Assembly: GCA_945643635.1 (NCBI GenBank)
Contig: CALZFC010000017.1
Span: 4,426,501-4,490,500 of the forward strand
Length of the DNA stretch: 64,000 nucleotides
Source: Allodiplogaster sudhausi
Taxonomy: Eukaryota > Nematoda > Chromadorea > Rhabditida > Diplogasteridae
Reading direction: 5' to 3'
Part shown: positions 1-10,606 of the stretch, one piece after another
How positions within the stretch are numbered: position 1 is the first letter of the stretch
Layout of the letters: each line of letters starts with the position of its first letter
The notes under the pieces: generated by a model
Told to the model about the DNA's origin: nothing
Databases searched by the model: none
The model's input: only the letters and a program-made list of their open reading frames with translations
Position numbers and translations under genes: made by a program

Positions 1-369
1 TATTCCATCTTATATAGCGTTGTTAATATTCGAGAACGAGATGCTTTGTGGATAACTTTCAGAGCTCATGGCGAGTCGAGTCGCCCCTCTTGTACAGTCA
101 ACTTACATAGCACTCCATATCTTCACAGTGGTTCAGGTTACCTGTTTCATATCTTTATCATATATAGACGATAGATTGGATGGTAGCGATTGCTCGTTTT
201 TCTTACATCCGTTTAATAACAACAAAATGACGTAAACATTTAACAACTTCTGATTATTAATAATTTAAAATCAAACAATGTAACAACGAAAATTTCATTT
301 TGTTTTTTTTTTACTTATTCAGCCATCAAAAATCAATCTCTTTCTAATCACCAAATAGTTTGAAACCCT
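1..369. other. AT-rich flank, no gene seen
   Basis: Mostly AT-rich sequence with no sustained reading frame on either strand. The right end touches the 3' end of the transposase-like gene on the minus strand. Confidence 0.5.
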
Positions 370-916
370 CATTCTACAAAGTTGGCTCCGTTTGCCTTAA
401 TAACATTCTCAATAGCCTTATGGATGTGAGATATGTATCGGCGGCACTTCTTCTTAGTCATCTTAGTATTCCAGAATTCCTGGATTGTTGCCGTTAGTTC
501 GTCGAGTGTGTGACCAGGGCAGTTGTCTCTACAAATTTTTTATGTTAATTATCGCAGTTCGGGGAACATACTCACCGTACATATCGCTTTAATTCGGCCC
601 AGACCAGTTCAATAACATTAAGATCAGGCGATTCGGCTGGCCAGTCAAGGACGTCGACTCGGTGCTGGGCGAAGCGGGCGCGGGTGAACTTGCTGTTGTG
701 AACATGTGCATTGTCTTGCACGAGTTAGTATCTACAAGGTTTTTTCACGGAAGCAAGTATAGACAAGTGTTATCTATTCGGTTTAAATTCATTTTCATTG
801 TATTCAAGTCATATTATAGCTGATTAGCTCACCGTCCACTGTATATATCGGTTCCAAAATGGTGGAAGGTTTTCTCATAGATGAGGCAGAATTTCTCGCT
901 GTCCATGCGTTCCTGG
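370..916 (-). mobile_element. 3' part of a Tc1/mariner-type transposase gene with introns
   Basis: Read on the minus strand, about 716-576 gives a frame beginning DNAHVHNSKF and containing DWPAESPDLNVIELVW. This is the second and third catalytic acidic region of Tc1/mariner DDE transposases, which cut and paste DNA. A GTGAGT donor (575) and a TTGTAG acceptor (529) bound a 46 bp intron. The frame continues in phase at 528-370 with DNCPGHTLDELT and a lysine/arginine-rich end, stopping at 370-372. A further upstream block (912-833) encodes MDSEKFCLIYEKTFHHFG, which also fits the family. I could not join that block in phase to the DNAHVHN exon, so the copy may be damaged. The N-terminal DNA-binding half is missing; the next gene begins about 80 bp further on. 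It is a truncated element or a domesticated fragment. The family call is firm, the activity status is not. Confidence 0.75.
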
Positions 917-997
917 GGAGAAGGCAAACTTACTATATCTGTTAACAGATAAATTATTAATGAGCATTAGTGTGAAAAGTTTACCGTTCCGTCAAAA

Positions 998-2416
998 ATG
1001 AAGAGTGGAGTCGGGCCAATCATCGAAAGTTCCGATTCTGATGATGACGACATGCGGCTTTCCCGCCTCCGCCGCCGCTCACCCACTGCATCCATTCTTT
1101 CCCGTTCTACATCGCGCGCCATCTCTCCAACAGCAACTACTCAACCGGCTAATCATCCACCGTGGTTGCAGGGCCTCATCACCCATATGGACAACAAAAT
1201 GGACCAGGTGGAATGGTGGATTTGCAGGCATTATGGTCTGGTGATCGGATTGTTCTCCGAGAGAAAAGTTACTCTCATTATGGCGAACAAGAAATCAACT
1301 TGCGATTTTCTGAAGCAGTGTGAAATTGGCAGTGTCAGTTCTCATTTTCTTTTAAATAATCTTATAAAATTTAAATATTTCAGGTGATTTCTGGGGCCAT
1401 CAGCGGAAGAAACGTCAAGACGAGCTGGGGCGAATCGAAGCCGGCATTTGTGATCTCTGAATCAACATCAGAGACACCATTGGAACAGGGGCGGCAAAAT
1501 GTCAAAATTGTCGAAGCCTCAATTCTTCCACTCGACCGCAAACCATCTTTTGCAGAGTAAACAAATTATTCATTGATATCTCATGAACATTACATTATTA
1601 TTAATAATAAATATTTTACTGTTACATTTTCAGGCTCTTCACGATGAAGGTTCGTGACATTCGCCATGATGTCACCAAAGCGGGTGCGAATTACATGAAC
1701 ATTCTCCTCTTCGACACTAATGGCACAACTGTCCATTTGTCTGTCTTCCGTGAGAACCTTCTTCAAATCATCTCTACAATTCAAGAAGACGACGTTAGAA
1801 CTACATACAATACTCTAATAACATCATTCTTTTTTTATTTTAGATCCTGACATTCGGTGCAGTCAGTTGGAACGTGCCACGCTACAGCGGACCAAGATTT
1901 TCAACCTACCCATACGATGCCGTCTCCTTCGGTTGCAAGTCGGTCCTCATCGTGCAGCACACGTCCAAGAATGTTATCCAGTCGACTATCACTGACCTTC
2001 GGTCGGCCACCGATTTCAGTGTTCTGTACCGTAAGTCTCCTCACTTTAATTTTTCTGATCAAGTCCATATTTCAAAATTTTTATTGCATTTTTCCAGGAG
2101 TCACCGGCTTCGTTTGGAAGGTGTCGTCAAATGGAGGCGGCTCTGTCATACAGCTGGTTCCTGGTGAAGGCGAACGCGTCAAGCTTCAAGTGACGACGCA
2201 TGAGTCTGTTCCTGGTCGTAATCAGGAACTTCATGTGACCGGCTCGCTTAAAGTGGATGGTGAAGTTATTTTTACATATTCTTTTTGTAATTTATAATCA
2301 ATTCTATTACAGAGCTCCAGATGGTGTCTATGAAGGCCACGAAGATTGAAGCCGTCGAAAATGGTACCGAGCCGCCTGCTTTTGCTTCTCGTTACACGCC
2401 GGTGAAGCGTGCTTAA
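998..2416 (+). CDS. Six-exon gene, possible OB-fold nucleic-acid-binding protein (373 aa)
   Basis: Exons 998-1333, 1384-1556, 1634-1793, 1844-2030, 2098-2259 and 2313-2416 join in phase into 374 codons including the stop. All introns are 50-77 bp with GT and AG ends. Residues 1-60 are acidic then Ser/Arg-rich (ESSDSDDDDMRLSRLRRR). The core from about residue 165 onward has alternating beta-like strands (KVRDIRHDVTKAGANYMNIL, then ILTFGAVSWNVPRYSG and GCKSVLIVQH). That pattern recalls OB-fold single-strand-binding proteins of the RPA/POT1 type. The resemblance is by pattern only and no diagnostic motif is present. The C-terminus is FASRYTPVKRA. The gene begins directly beside the truncated transposase on the opposite strand, so an origin from, or capture by, a mobile element is possible. 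Structure confidence is high; function is low-confidence inference. Confidence 0.7.
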
Positions 2417-3030
2417 GAAGTTTATTCGTTACAACTCTCCTCTCTTTCTGAACAACTAACTTAACGTTTTTTCATTAGTTTTTGCTTATAGATTTAAACA
2501 TTTCTTTTTATAACAATCTGTCTCTGTATTAACAACTGTACTTTTTTTTGTCTAAAAAATTTCTTTCCACTAAAACAACATAAAACGATTACATCTCTCT
2601 CATACTCCCATTCACTCTCTCTTATTTCTTTCGTTCGCACTCCTTTGAAGTTGCATGTCATAAGTGCCAGTATAATATTAGCACAACCGTTGCGTTTCAT
2701 GTTCTTCTAATTCATCATATTTTTATGAATACGTTAACTGTACATAATCACTCTCTCTCTTATTTCTTTTTATTTTCACTCCTTTGAAGTTGCATGTCAT
2801 AAGTGTCAGTATAATAATTAGCACAAGGGCAATTATACGTCCTTTTTATGTGCATGCTCAAATTTTTCCACAACTTTATTAGAAGTTTTGTTTTATGTAC
2901 ATATTCATGTTCACTTCATGTAAATAATTCTACTTCTTAACCTGAACTTTTTTATTTCCTCCAAATGTACATTTCGTTTCATGTTCTTATAATTCATCAT
3001 ATTTTATGAATACGTTAACTGTACATAAAA
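2417..3030. repeat. AT-rich spacer with locally duplicated segments
   Basis: About 80 bp at 2607-2687 recurs at 2751-2826; both contain CTTTGAAGTTGCATGTCATA. A second segment, 2692-2746, recurs at 2972-3027 and contains ATGAATACGTTAACTGTACA. The copies are close to identical, so the duplication looks recent. No gene was seen here. Confidence 0.7.
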
Positions 3031-3054
3031 TGTAAATAATACGGGATGTGACCA

Positions 3055-3200
3055 GAGGTGTCAATGGGCCGGCCCGGCCCGGCCCGGCCCTGCCCGGCCC
3101 TCAGGGCTGGCTGGCCCAATTTTCCAAGGCCCCGGGCCGGGCCGGGCAGGGCCCAAGAAAAGTTGGGCCGGCCCGTAGGCCCGATTGGGCCCTCAAGTCA
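3055..3200. repeat. GGCCCG-rich dispersed repeat
   Basis: A block of repeated GGCCC units with near inverted symmetry (GGCCGGCCCG at one end, GGGCCGGCCCGTAGGCCC at the other). Related sequence occurs at about 4310-4405, 5235-5335 and 7950-8060, each containing a variant of GGCCCGT or GCCCGTTTGGG. It stands out sharply from the AT-rich surroundings. The open frames across it are low-complexity artefacts. Confidence 0.6.
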
Positions 3201-3448
3201 GAAATTCCTGGCAAATTGATGGTAAAGACATAAACTTTAAATTTTCGGAAGTATTAGAAATTGGTTTATATATAGTGGCATGTTACTTGGAGGTGTTGGC
3301 AACATATTTTTGCTTTGCATTTCACTCAAACTGTGCACAGAGGGGTTTTCGAACATGGAGAACACGAATATTACGTTTTGTGCTTGCATTCAGTTTAACA
3401 AAATTATTCTACTTTACTAGCAAACGATTTTTCACGTGTTTGCACTTG

Positions 3449-3860
3449 TGTTCTGCCGGTGTGCATGAGTACTTCTGCCTCAAGAAACTGTTTACTCTCT
3501 CCCGTTCAACGGACTCGGCCACGGCCACCAACGACGTCGCCAAGAAGTACCTCCAGGAAGTGGACCGCGAGGTTCTCTTTGATGCAGATAGATGCCAAGC
3601 TTTGGTCTGAGTGCCATTCGAGACGATCTCAATGTGTTACCGGACGACAAAATGTTTCGCCAGCTCTTTATCGCGATTCTTATCCAGGAGTTTTTATTTT
3701 AAAAAAAATGTATTTTCCCCTTATTTTTAGACACTAAATTCGACCATCTTTTCCTATTTTCAGGCATTGCTGATATTCTTGTCAGCTGAACGAGGCCAGG
3801 CCAAAAGTCTTCATTTGGGTTTCAGACCTCACCGAAATAATATTTCAGTTAAATACCGGT
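3449..3860 (+). pseudogene. Candidate broken coding segment
   Basis: GC-rich coding-like sequence at about 3490-3610 reads NDVAKKYLQEVDREVLFDAD and then hits a stop. A different frame immediately downstream reads SAIRDDLNVLPDDKMFRQLF and then FIAILIQ, up to about 3690. After an acceptor-like TATTTTCAG, a third piece (3765-3830) reads ALLIFLSAERGQAK. The pieces look like one protein split by a small frameshift. I do not recognise the family. An unusual splice event or chance is also possible. Confidence 0.25.
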
Positions 3861-3929
3861 GCAAGATTAAAACGTTATTGCAGTACAAGTCCTGTCGACG
3901 CAACATCATCTCTTTCTACCGGTTATTTC

Positions 3930-4814
3930 TCAATCACTCTCTTTCTCTGCTCACTCTCTTAATCTCTTTTTTCTCTGTCCTTCGCTCTCATATTTTGCGT
4001 GGAGATAGATATTCCAAGAATAATAAGATATGAAAAAACAACAACTTGGATTCGCGGATTGCATACAAGGTTCTAATGCACGTGTTTATGTAGGCAAACT
4101 TGCCAAAAAAGTGAGAAAGCATATTTAATCGGCTCAACTCGAGAAGACCAGCGTAGGCATAGACCAAAGTTTCAGATTCTGCGTGCAATATGTGTCTATG
4201 TATTTACGCACCATAAACTGCTGGAGATCATCAAGATCAAGATTTCACTGCTACTTGAACGCAATAACTTAATTTTAGTAGTTTTTGTATTCGATATCCA
4301 GAGGAGATAAAGGACGTTAGGACAGGCTCGGACCTTTTGTCGGCTCGGCAGGGCAGATTGTTTTCCAAATTTTGGGAACGGGCCAGCCCCTGGGACCCGT
4401 TTGAGCTAGATCGATTTGAACAATTTTCCCTTAAAAATAGATTTTTCAAAAGGCTTTCCGTTCTGACTGCTGGTAGTAAGACTGTTTCCTGCACAATCAG
4501 ATAGTATTATGTTATGTATGATAAAGAAAGACTGACTGCTAGATCATTCCCAGACTTAAGGTTGATCAGTAGTAGATCTCACTCGTCTTAATTAAGCCAA
4601 AATTGAATGTTTGAATTTGCGCCTTTCTTACCTGATGCAAGGGCGAGAGAGCATGTGTTTTAGAGAGACCATAGTAATGAATATTCATATAGAATACGAT
4701 TGAGATTCGTGCTCTTTTACCCGGTTGTGTCATGAGATGACGATGGAAGGTGCCAACCCCTTTCCCTCTCTTCTTCACGTATCGCGTGCACCGAGTTTGA
4801 ACGCATTTTGTTGC

Positions 4815-4846
<32 letters not shown>

Positions 4847-5400
4847 CTCCATATCTCTCTACTTACTCTCTCACTCTTACTCTACCTTTTCTTCTCTGTC
4901 ATTCTCTCTCGTATTTTGCGTATAGATAGATATTCCAAGAATAATAAGAGATGAAAAAATAACAACTTGGATTCGCGGATTAAATAAATACAAGATGCTG
5001 ATGCACGTGTTTCCGTGCCAAAACATGCCAAAAAGTGAGAAATCATTATTAGTCGGCTCATCTCGAGAAGACCAGCGTAGGCATAGACCAAATTTTCAGA
5101 TTCTGCGTGCAATATCTATCCATACACACCATAAACTGCTGGAGATCATCAAGATCAGAATTTCGCTGCAACTCGAAAACAATAACTTAATTTTGCGATT
5201 TTTTTTAAATCAACAGCCAGAGGTGGTAAATAGAACAAAGCTTTTGGTCCGGCTCGGCTCCTCAGGTCTCGTAGTTTTCCAGGCATAGAATTGTTGGAAC
5301 ACGCCCTGCCCGTAGGCCCGTTCGAGCACGATTTGAAATTTTCTTCTTATCCAAAACTCTTCGTCAAGACTTTCCGTTCTGACTGCTGTTAGTGAGACCG
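3930..5400. repeat. Tandem duplication of a roughly 0.55 kb segment about 0.95 kb apart
   Basis: Copy A (about 3930-4480) and copy B (about 4885-5395) share long stretches. These include the run around TATTCCAAGAATAATAAGA, the phrase AACAACTTGGATTCGCGGAT, the segment GAGAAGACCAGCGTAGGCAT, and the ending TTTCCGTTCTGACTGCTG. Each copy includes one GGCCCG-type GC-rich block. Between them, 4530-4880 contains a different repeat whose relative occurs near 39490-39590, and a (CT)n tract at 4815-4845. No coding potential was recognised. Confidence 0.7.
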
Positions 5401-7360
5401 ATTGTTACAGTAAGAGACAAAACTCTTTTCATGGAAGGAACGCAAAACCTTGACGAACAAGTAGATGGAATCTTTTATGTTAATAGTTTCTTTGCTCACC
5501 GCCTAGAACTATTTTTTTTAATTATTTTTTTAAAGAATTTTTTACCACCTATGAATACAGCTCCATAAATTTCTCTTGGAAGTCGCAAAGGTGTTTCTCA
5601 AAACAAGTAAGCATCAGATTAATCGAAAGATCACACACTCTAATTTATTAATGTTGTCACTTAAAGGAAGAGACTTGAAATGCGAATGGAATGAATGCTA
5701 CGTGCATTCGAGCGGTAAACAAGATTTTGGCGTGTGACCAACGCCTCTGCTTCCGATTTGGGTGCACGTAGAAAACTCAAATTGAATTCGGTGCCGACTT
5801 TTCAGAGCTGGACATGAGAGCGACACGTGTCTCCCCTTCAAGAGATTGGCCAGTCTGTTCAGTCCTACTTCACAAGATGAACGCTGCAAAGGTCAACAAG
5901 CTCGTCCAATCCCCGTATGCGGAAATGCAACTTTTCCCATATTATCGTGGGGTTTGTGATATGAGCATAGGGATAAAGACGACGGTACTGTATGTTAGCT
6001 GATCTTCCGCGACGTAGGAAAGACATTTCATAGTAATGACATTCACACACACACTCATAGGCAAGATTTCGCCATATTCATCCGATTTCGTTCTCGATCT
6101 GCACCTGCTTAGCCAGAATCAAATTAACCGATTTCTTTTCGCAAAATAAACCTTCTTAGCAATCGAGAGATTGCTCAGAGAGGGAGAGAGTTCCGAAATC
6201 TTGGTTAATGTTCACTGATCTCGTATGCTTTCAAGATAGAAGCTCCGCCCCCTTCTTATCAAGTTCGTGACATACCTCTGAATTTTGATTCTCATAGATA
6301 ATGCAAAAAAATTATCAACGATAAAATTTTATGAGTCTATCTTTGAATAGAATCACCCAATCGCCCTCTTTTTAAGATCATTTTCCCGATCAAGCAAGCA
6401 CTTGAATTATGTATTGAGGTTCATCCTATTTAATTTTACTGAATTTCTTTTCATGAAATAACGGGCGAAATACTTATACCCTAACTTTCATTTCAGGTTC
6501 TCAATTTTTCATTGCATCTACAATGTTCTTACTTCACAATTTTTCAGGGTATCAACAAGGTGTTTTTTTATTCTTCACATTTAAAATGCAAAGCAATTGC
6601 GACGGTGAACACTAGTTTTGCAATCGGAATTAAAGTATGTACATATTTCTATAAAAGGAGGCTATAGGATATACGTTATAATTAATTTTTTTGATTACGG
6701 TAAAATATGTGCATATGTACATATATCAGCAGATAAAGTTTAGACGATATTAGAATAGATATTTTGGGTCAAGTGATAGTACAGAAGAAATTTCTTTTTT
6801 TTTTGCTCTACAGAGATCTCAAACGCCTAATACATATGTATGTTTGTAAAAAAAAACTACCACAGTACTCATCAGAAACAAATTTCGGTATGAATTCCGC
6901 ACTATTGATACTGATTTCAAAGAAGCTTTCATTTTAATAAAAAAAAAGGACGGTGGACTCGCAAAAATTTCGTTTATTATTCCGTTGCTCAATAAAGGAA
7001 CATTGGATAGAATTTCTCTGGTTTACCAAAAAGTCATACCGTAACTATTTTGTTGTGGACCCTATGTTCCGTTCGTGGTGAATTAGTTCATATGTAGGGT
7101 GACGAGATGGGACGAATGAGCAATCGCTTGGGTCTGTACGACCCCTGGGGGCCGAGTTACAGACCCTCTGAATGTCCACATTTTCGTCGGTTAACGCTTA
7201 AAAGAACACAAGTCCAGCTCCTCCCGGAGAGAAGTCCACTCTAGGGCCCACCAAGCACCTAGATACCCTAGATTAATGTTGCTCAGCACCCTTTTGGTAC
7301 CCCAAATACCCAGTGAAATTTGCATATATCTGCATATGATGTTAATCACTTACTATACTT
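5400..7360. other. Intergenic, no convincing gene
   Basis: Nearly 2 kb of AT-rich DNA with only short open frames. The segment 7080-7270 is GC-richer (around CTGTACGACCCCTGGGGGCC) and looks like part of a dispersed element, but no coding frame was recognised. Confidence 0.45.
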
Positions 7361-7368
7361 TCTTTCCA

Positions 7369-7562
7369 GAACCTTTGAAAACGCCAAATGAATTCCCGCA
7401 TTTGAGTGTAAACACGTCATTAAATATGACCATTAATAACTGGAATTTATTTCAGAAACATGAGATTCTTCTCCCCTTTTTGTCTACTCTTGGCTACGAC
7501 GGTTTTATATTCAATTCACCAAAGCACTGCAAATGCCGGAAAAGTTCACAGACGTTTAAGAG
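7369..7562 (+). CDS. Candidate internal exon, unrecognised
   Basis: An acceptor-like TTTCTTTCCAG precedes an open segment of about 64 codons, reading TPNEFPHLSVNTSLNMTINN and later NSPKHCKCRKSSQTFK. It ends at AAGAG followed by GTTGGT. I found no partner exon and no family match. It may be a chance open frame in AT-rich DNA. Confidence 0.2.
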
Positions 7563-7780
7563 GTTGGTTTACTTTCGTTGATAAATGGATATTTATTTAA
7601 TTGCTATATTTTATTGCTGCCATGCTATTAATCTTCGAATTCTGAGTAATACCGAGTGATGATAGTATGTGAAGGTTCAAAATCATTTCAACAAAAAATT
7701 CATTGACGTTTATCAGTGGATAACGAGATAGTGAGAGAAGAAACGTTTGTAAAAGCAATGTAGAAACTATTCTTATCTAA

Positions 7781-7792
7781 CTTTTGTACACT

Positions 7793-7838
<46 letters not shown>

Positions 7839-7850
7839 AGTGTACAAAAG
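7781..7850. repeat. Perfect 70 bp palindrome with (AT)n centre
   Basis: The arms CTTTTGTACACTGTTTATAT (7781-7800) and ATATAAACAGTGTACAAAAG (7831-7850) are exact reverse complements around a pure AT repeat. It could be a tiny inverted-repeat element or a cruciform-prone site. It lies about 100 bp from a GGCCCG-type repeat (7950-8060). Confidence 0.9.
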
Positions 7851-7949
7851 TCATTCAATTCGTAAGGCCCATTTTACCCGAAAAGCTTGCAGCCAAGCAA
7901 AGTGCGTTGGTAGGTAGAACGTTACTGTAGTAAAAAGGGCACATCACAC

Positions 7950-8060
7950 CGGAGCCGGTAACGGCCCGAACCGTAGAGCCTGCCGGCCCAACTTCCCAGG
8001 GTCCCGGACACGGCTCAAAAAAGTTGGGCCGACCCGCATGCCCGTTTGGGCCCGATAAGC
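7950..8060. repeat. GC-rich dispersed repeat copy
   Basis: Contains GCCGGCCCAACTTCCCAGGG and AGTTGGGCCGACCCGC. It matches the inverted layout of the 3055-3200 repeat in shortened form. Confidence 0.5.
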
Positions 8061-9006
8061 ACACACTGCTTCCGTCCAGTCAGAATGACTGGTGGCAATG
8101 TGAGATGCAAAACTTTCCTCATATGTTAATTTTTTTTTCTAAAACATTTCCTTCTATACATTAAAATGAATCTTCGTAGAATGAGTTTCTCAAGATGAAT
8201 TCGTTTGTGGATTTCCTTTTTTGTGAAGAACATTTATACCGAACTGAGCAGGACATTCCCCTTGCAGCGCTGCAAGGGCCAGCACTCTCATTCTCAGCGC
8301 CAATATTCTCCAGTATACCCCTTTGAAATTTTAATCGTGATCTCAAAATGAGACCTTCATTAACATTGGGCCAAGCAAACATAGGATTTGTCAAGAATAA
8401 GTGGACGGCTGGTATCTCTATATACTTTACATATGTAAGTATGTGTTACAGGAAAGCGCCACCATGACTCATACGTGACGTCAAGTCCTGGGGTATTCAC
8501 TCTGTACGCTGACTGCGGACCATTTCAAAGGCTTTTACGTAAGCTCCGACAGATAAAATGTCAAAAGTTTTAACTGAAAAGAAACGCCTGTTCAAAACTT
8601 ATGAAAGGCTCGGATGACTTTTTTGCAAAAAAAATCCTTCCGCTCAATGATATGCACGTAGGAATCAACTTCCTTCAGCTTAACATATACTTCAGTTTAG
8701 CTTTTTTTCTTCGAAAGCCTCTTATGCAGCAGCAAACGACTTCCTACGGTATTCTTCAGAAGAAAAAAAGAGCGTACAAAAGAAGAGACAAGGATACACG
8801 CCAGAATTTAAGCTCCCGAGCCGGCCTTCATTAACCAAATAGGCATGCAGAAGTATGTAGTATACCAGTTATAACCAGTAACGATCTTCAAAACAGGTCG
8901 CTGTGAGTCGACTAAGAATATCCGCATTCACCCGAATCGCTACTTCAGCTTCGGCAAGGAAGGAACGTCGAATCGCACCACTTCTTGTCCAAGTACCTAG
9001 GCTGCC

Positions 9007-9043
<37 letters not shown>
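9007..9043. repeat. (GA)n microsatellite
   Basis: A nearly perfect run of about 18 GA units next to the candidate minus-strand exon at 9098-9266. Confidence 0.95.
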
Positions 9044-9048
<5 letters not shown>

Positions 9049-9097
9049 CATAGACATAAAGACTCAAAATGCGTAAATATGCAAATTTTGAGATCAC

Positions 9098-9266
9098 CTT
9101 GATGGCAGCCGTCGTCCCTATTGCTACTGCACCCCAAGATGGAACAGCAACTTCAAGTTTTACGGCTGCTCTTCCCAGTCCATGTAGCGTTGTCGAGTCA
9201 AAAAGATCTCTATCTCTAAACTCCTCGAATACGATGCTGGGCTCAATTTCAATTTTTGTTTCCTTG
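9098..9266 (-). CDS. Candidate internal exon, unrecognised
   Basis: On the minus strand an acceptor TATATTCCAG precedes 169 nt of open sequence ending ATCAAG with a GTGATC donor. It encodes KETKIEIEPSIVFEEF, then LHGLGRAAVKLEVAVPSWGA and VAIGTTAAIK. The composition looks coding. Possible companions on the same strand are 10060-10105 (QARLAEEAELVNKG) and the stretch after the ATGGCAG acceptor near 9001. Their phases could not be reconciled into one model. The function is unknown. Confidence 0.3.
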
Positions 9267-9269
9267 CTG

Positions 9270-10600
9270 GAATATACATTGTCAATTAGTTAGTCACGAA
9301 TAATTCCCCAATTCTTAAGCTGGTTTTCAATGCTGAAAGAAGAGATTTTCTCCGCCACCTAACAACTTTCTATTTGCTTTGCTTTTGTTCTTTTCGACGA
9401 AGCAAAAAGAATTCAGAGCAAAAATGAACAGCAGACGTATTTTTTTTAAATCAAATCGCTTATTTCTTCTGGCTTTCAACGAAAGATAAATTAGCTTAAG
9501 AGTAGCATATTTTGTATGCTACTACATGTACATACATACATGCGTACCTATATTTGTCCAGTTTGCTGGCATTCAGATTGCTATTAGTTAGACTGCCGTT
9601 TCTTTGCAACTTTACAATACTAGATATTTGTGCTTATGGTCAGGTGAGTCTTGGATGGAAAGGATGAGCATGATTTCTAAAAAGATTTTTTCAAGCAATG
9701 GAAAAGTATTTTCGGGGAATTACATAAACCCTTCGATCTCGACTCTGGTATTTCTGAATGAGCCTAGTTATAATTGATTCGAAACTACAACCAAATCAGG
9801 AAAATGTCCAGCCTAACTAGCCAAGGTGATTTCTAGTCTAATTATATTTGGTGCGAAATACCGTATTTTGGTCTAAATCGAATAAAGCATTTACAAAATT
9901 TCGGAATTTGACAAACGTATCAGCTATCTTTTTCATGAAAGTAGACTTCTTAACTTCTGTAGAAATTTAAAGCTAATATCCTATCAATATGGAATGTTGG
10001 AAACAAAAGCCTATGGGACTAGCTTTCCCTTTGTTCACCAATTCGGCCTCTTCGGCAAGGCGAGCCTGCCTGGAAATGGCTTTTATCAAACAATTCTTCC
10101 TTGATTGTATTGATCGTCACAACAAATATCAACGGTATCTCTCTTTAATACTCAAAACTCATTGCCAGTCGTTGCTGGCCGATATGAGTACGATAAGCGA
10201 TAAGAAAATATCCTAGAATGTAAAATATATTTATAATCATCTGCTTAAGGCACTATGAAAGTCCCTGGTGATATTGCATTCTGAGCAATCAACATGTTGC
10301 TGTAAAAAATAATTCCAAATAAGAATATGGAAAATTATTTGGCGTAGATGTAAAAATAAAATCGAAAAAAATATGTGTACGACATCAACCAAATAATAAA
10401 TAATATTCTTTCAAATAGCTCTAAAATACTCCAGACATTACACCGGTCGTGTTCAGAGTAAAAGCATTTCGAAGTGTGAAAGTAAATGTATCCCGGGGGA
10501 GAAAGAGAGATAGATAGAGGGAGAGAGAGAGAGGGCGAGAGAGAGAGAGGTACCGTATCCCCGCGCACCATAAATAACTAGGCGAGAATTCCAAATCGGC
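9270..10600. other. Intergenic, weak minus-strand coding hints only
   Basis: AT-rich DNA. A GC-richer patch near 10030-10110 reads QARLAEEAELVNKGKASP on the minus strand after a TTTCCAG-like acceptor, but no complete gene can be assembled. A GA-rich tract lies at about 10500-10550. Confidence 0.4.
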
Positions 10601-10606
10601 AGAAAT

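Noticed and set aside
1005..1244. Overlapping second frame in exon 1 of the OB-like gene
   Set aside because: Only the 998 frame continues in phase through all six exons to a shared stop.
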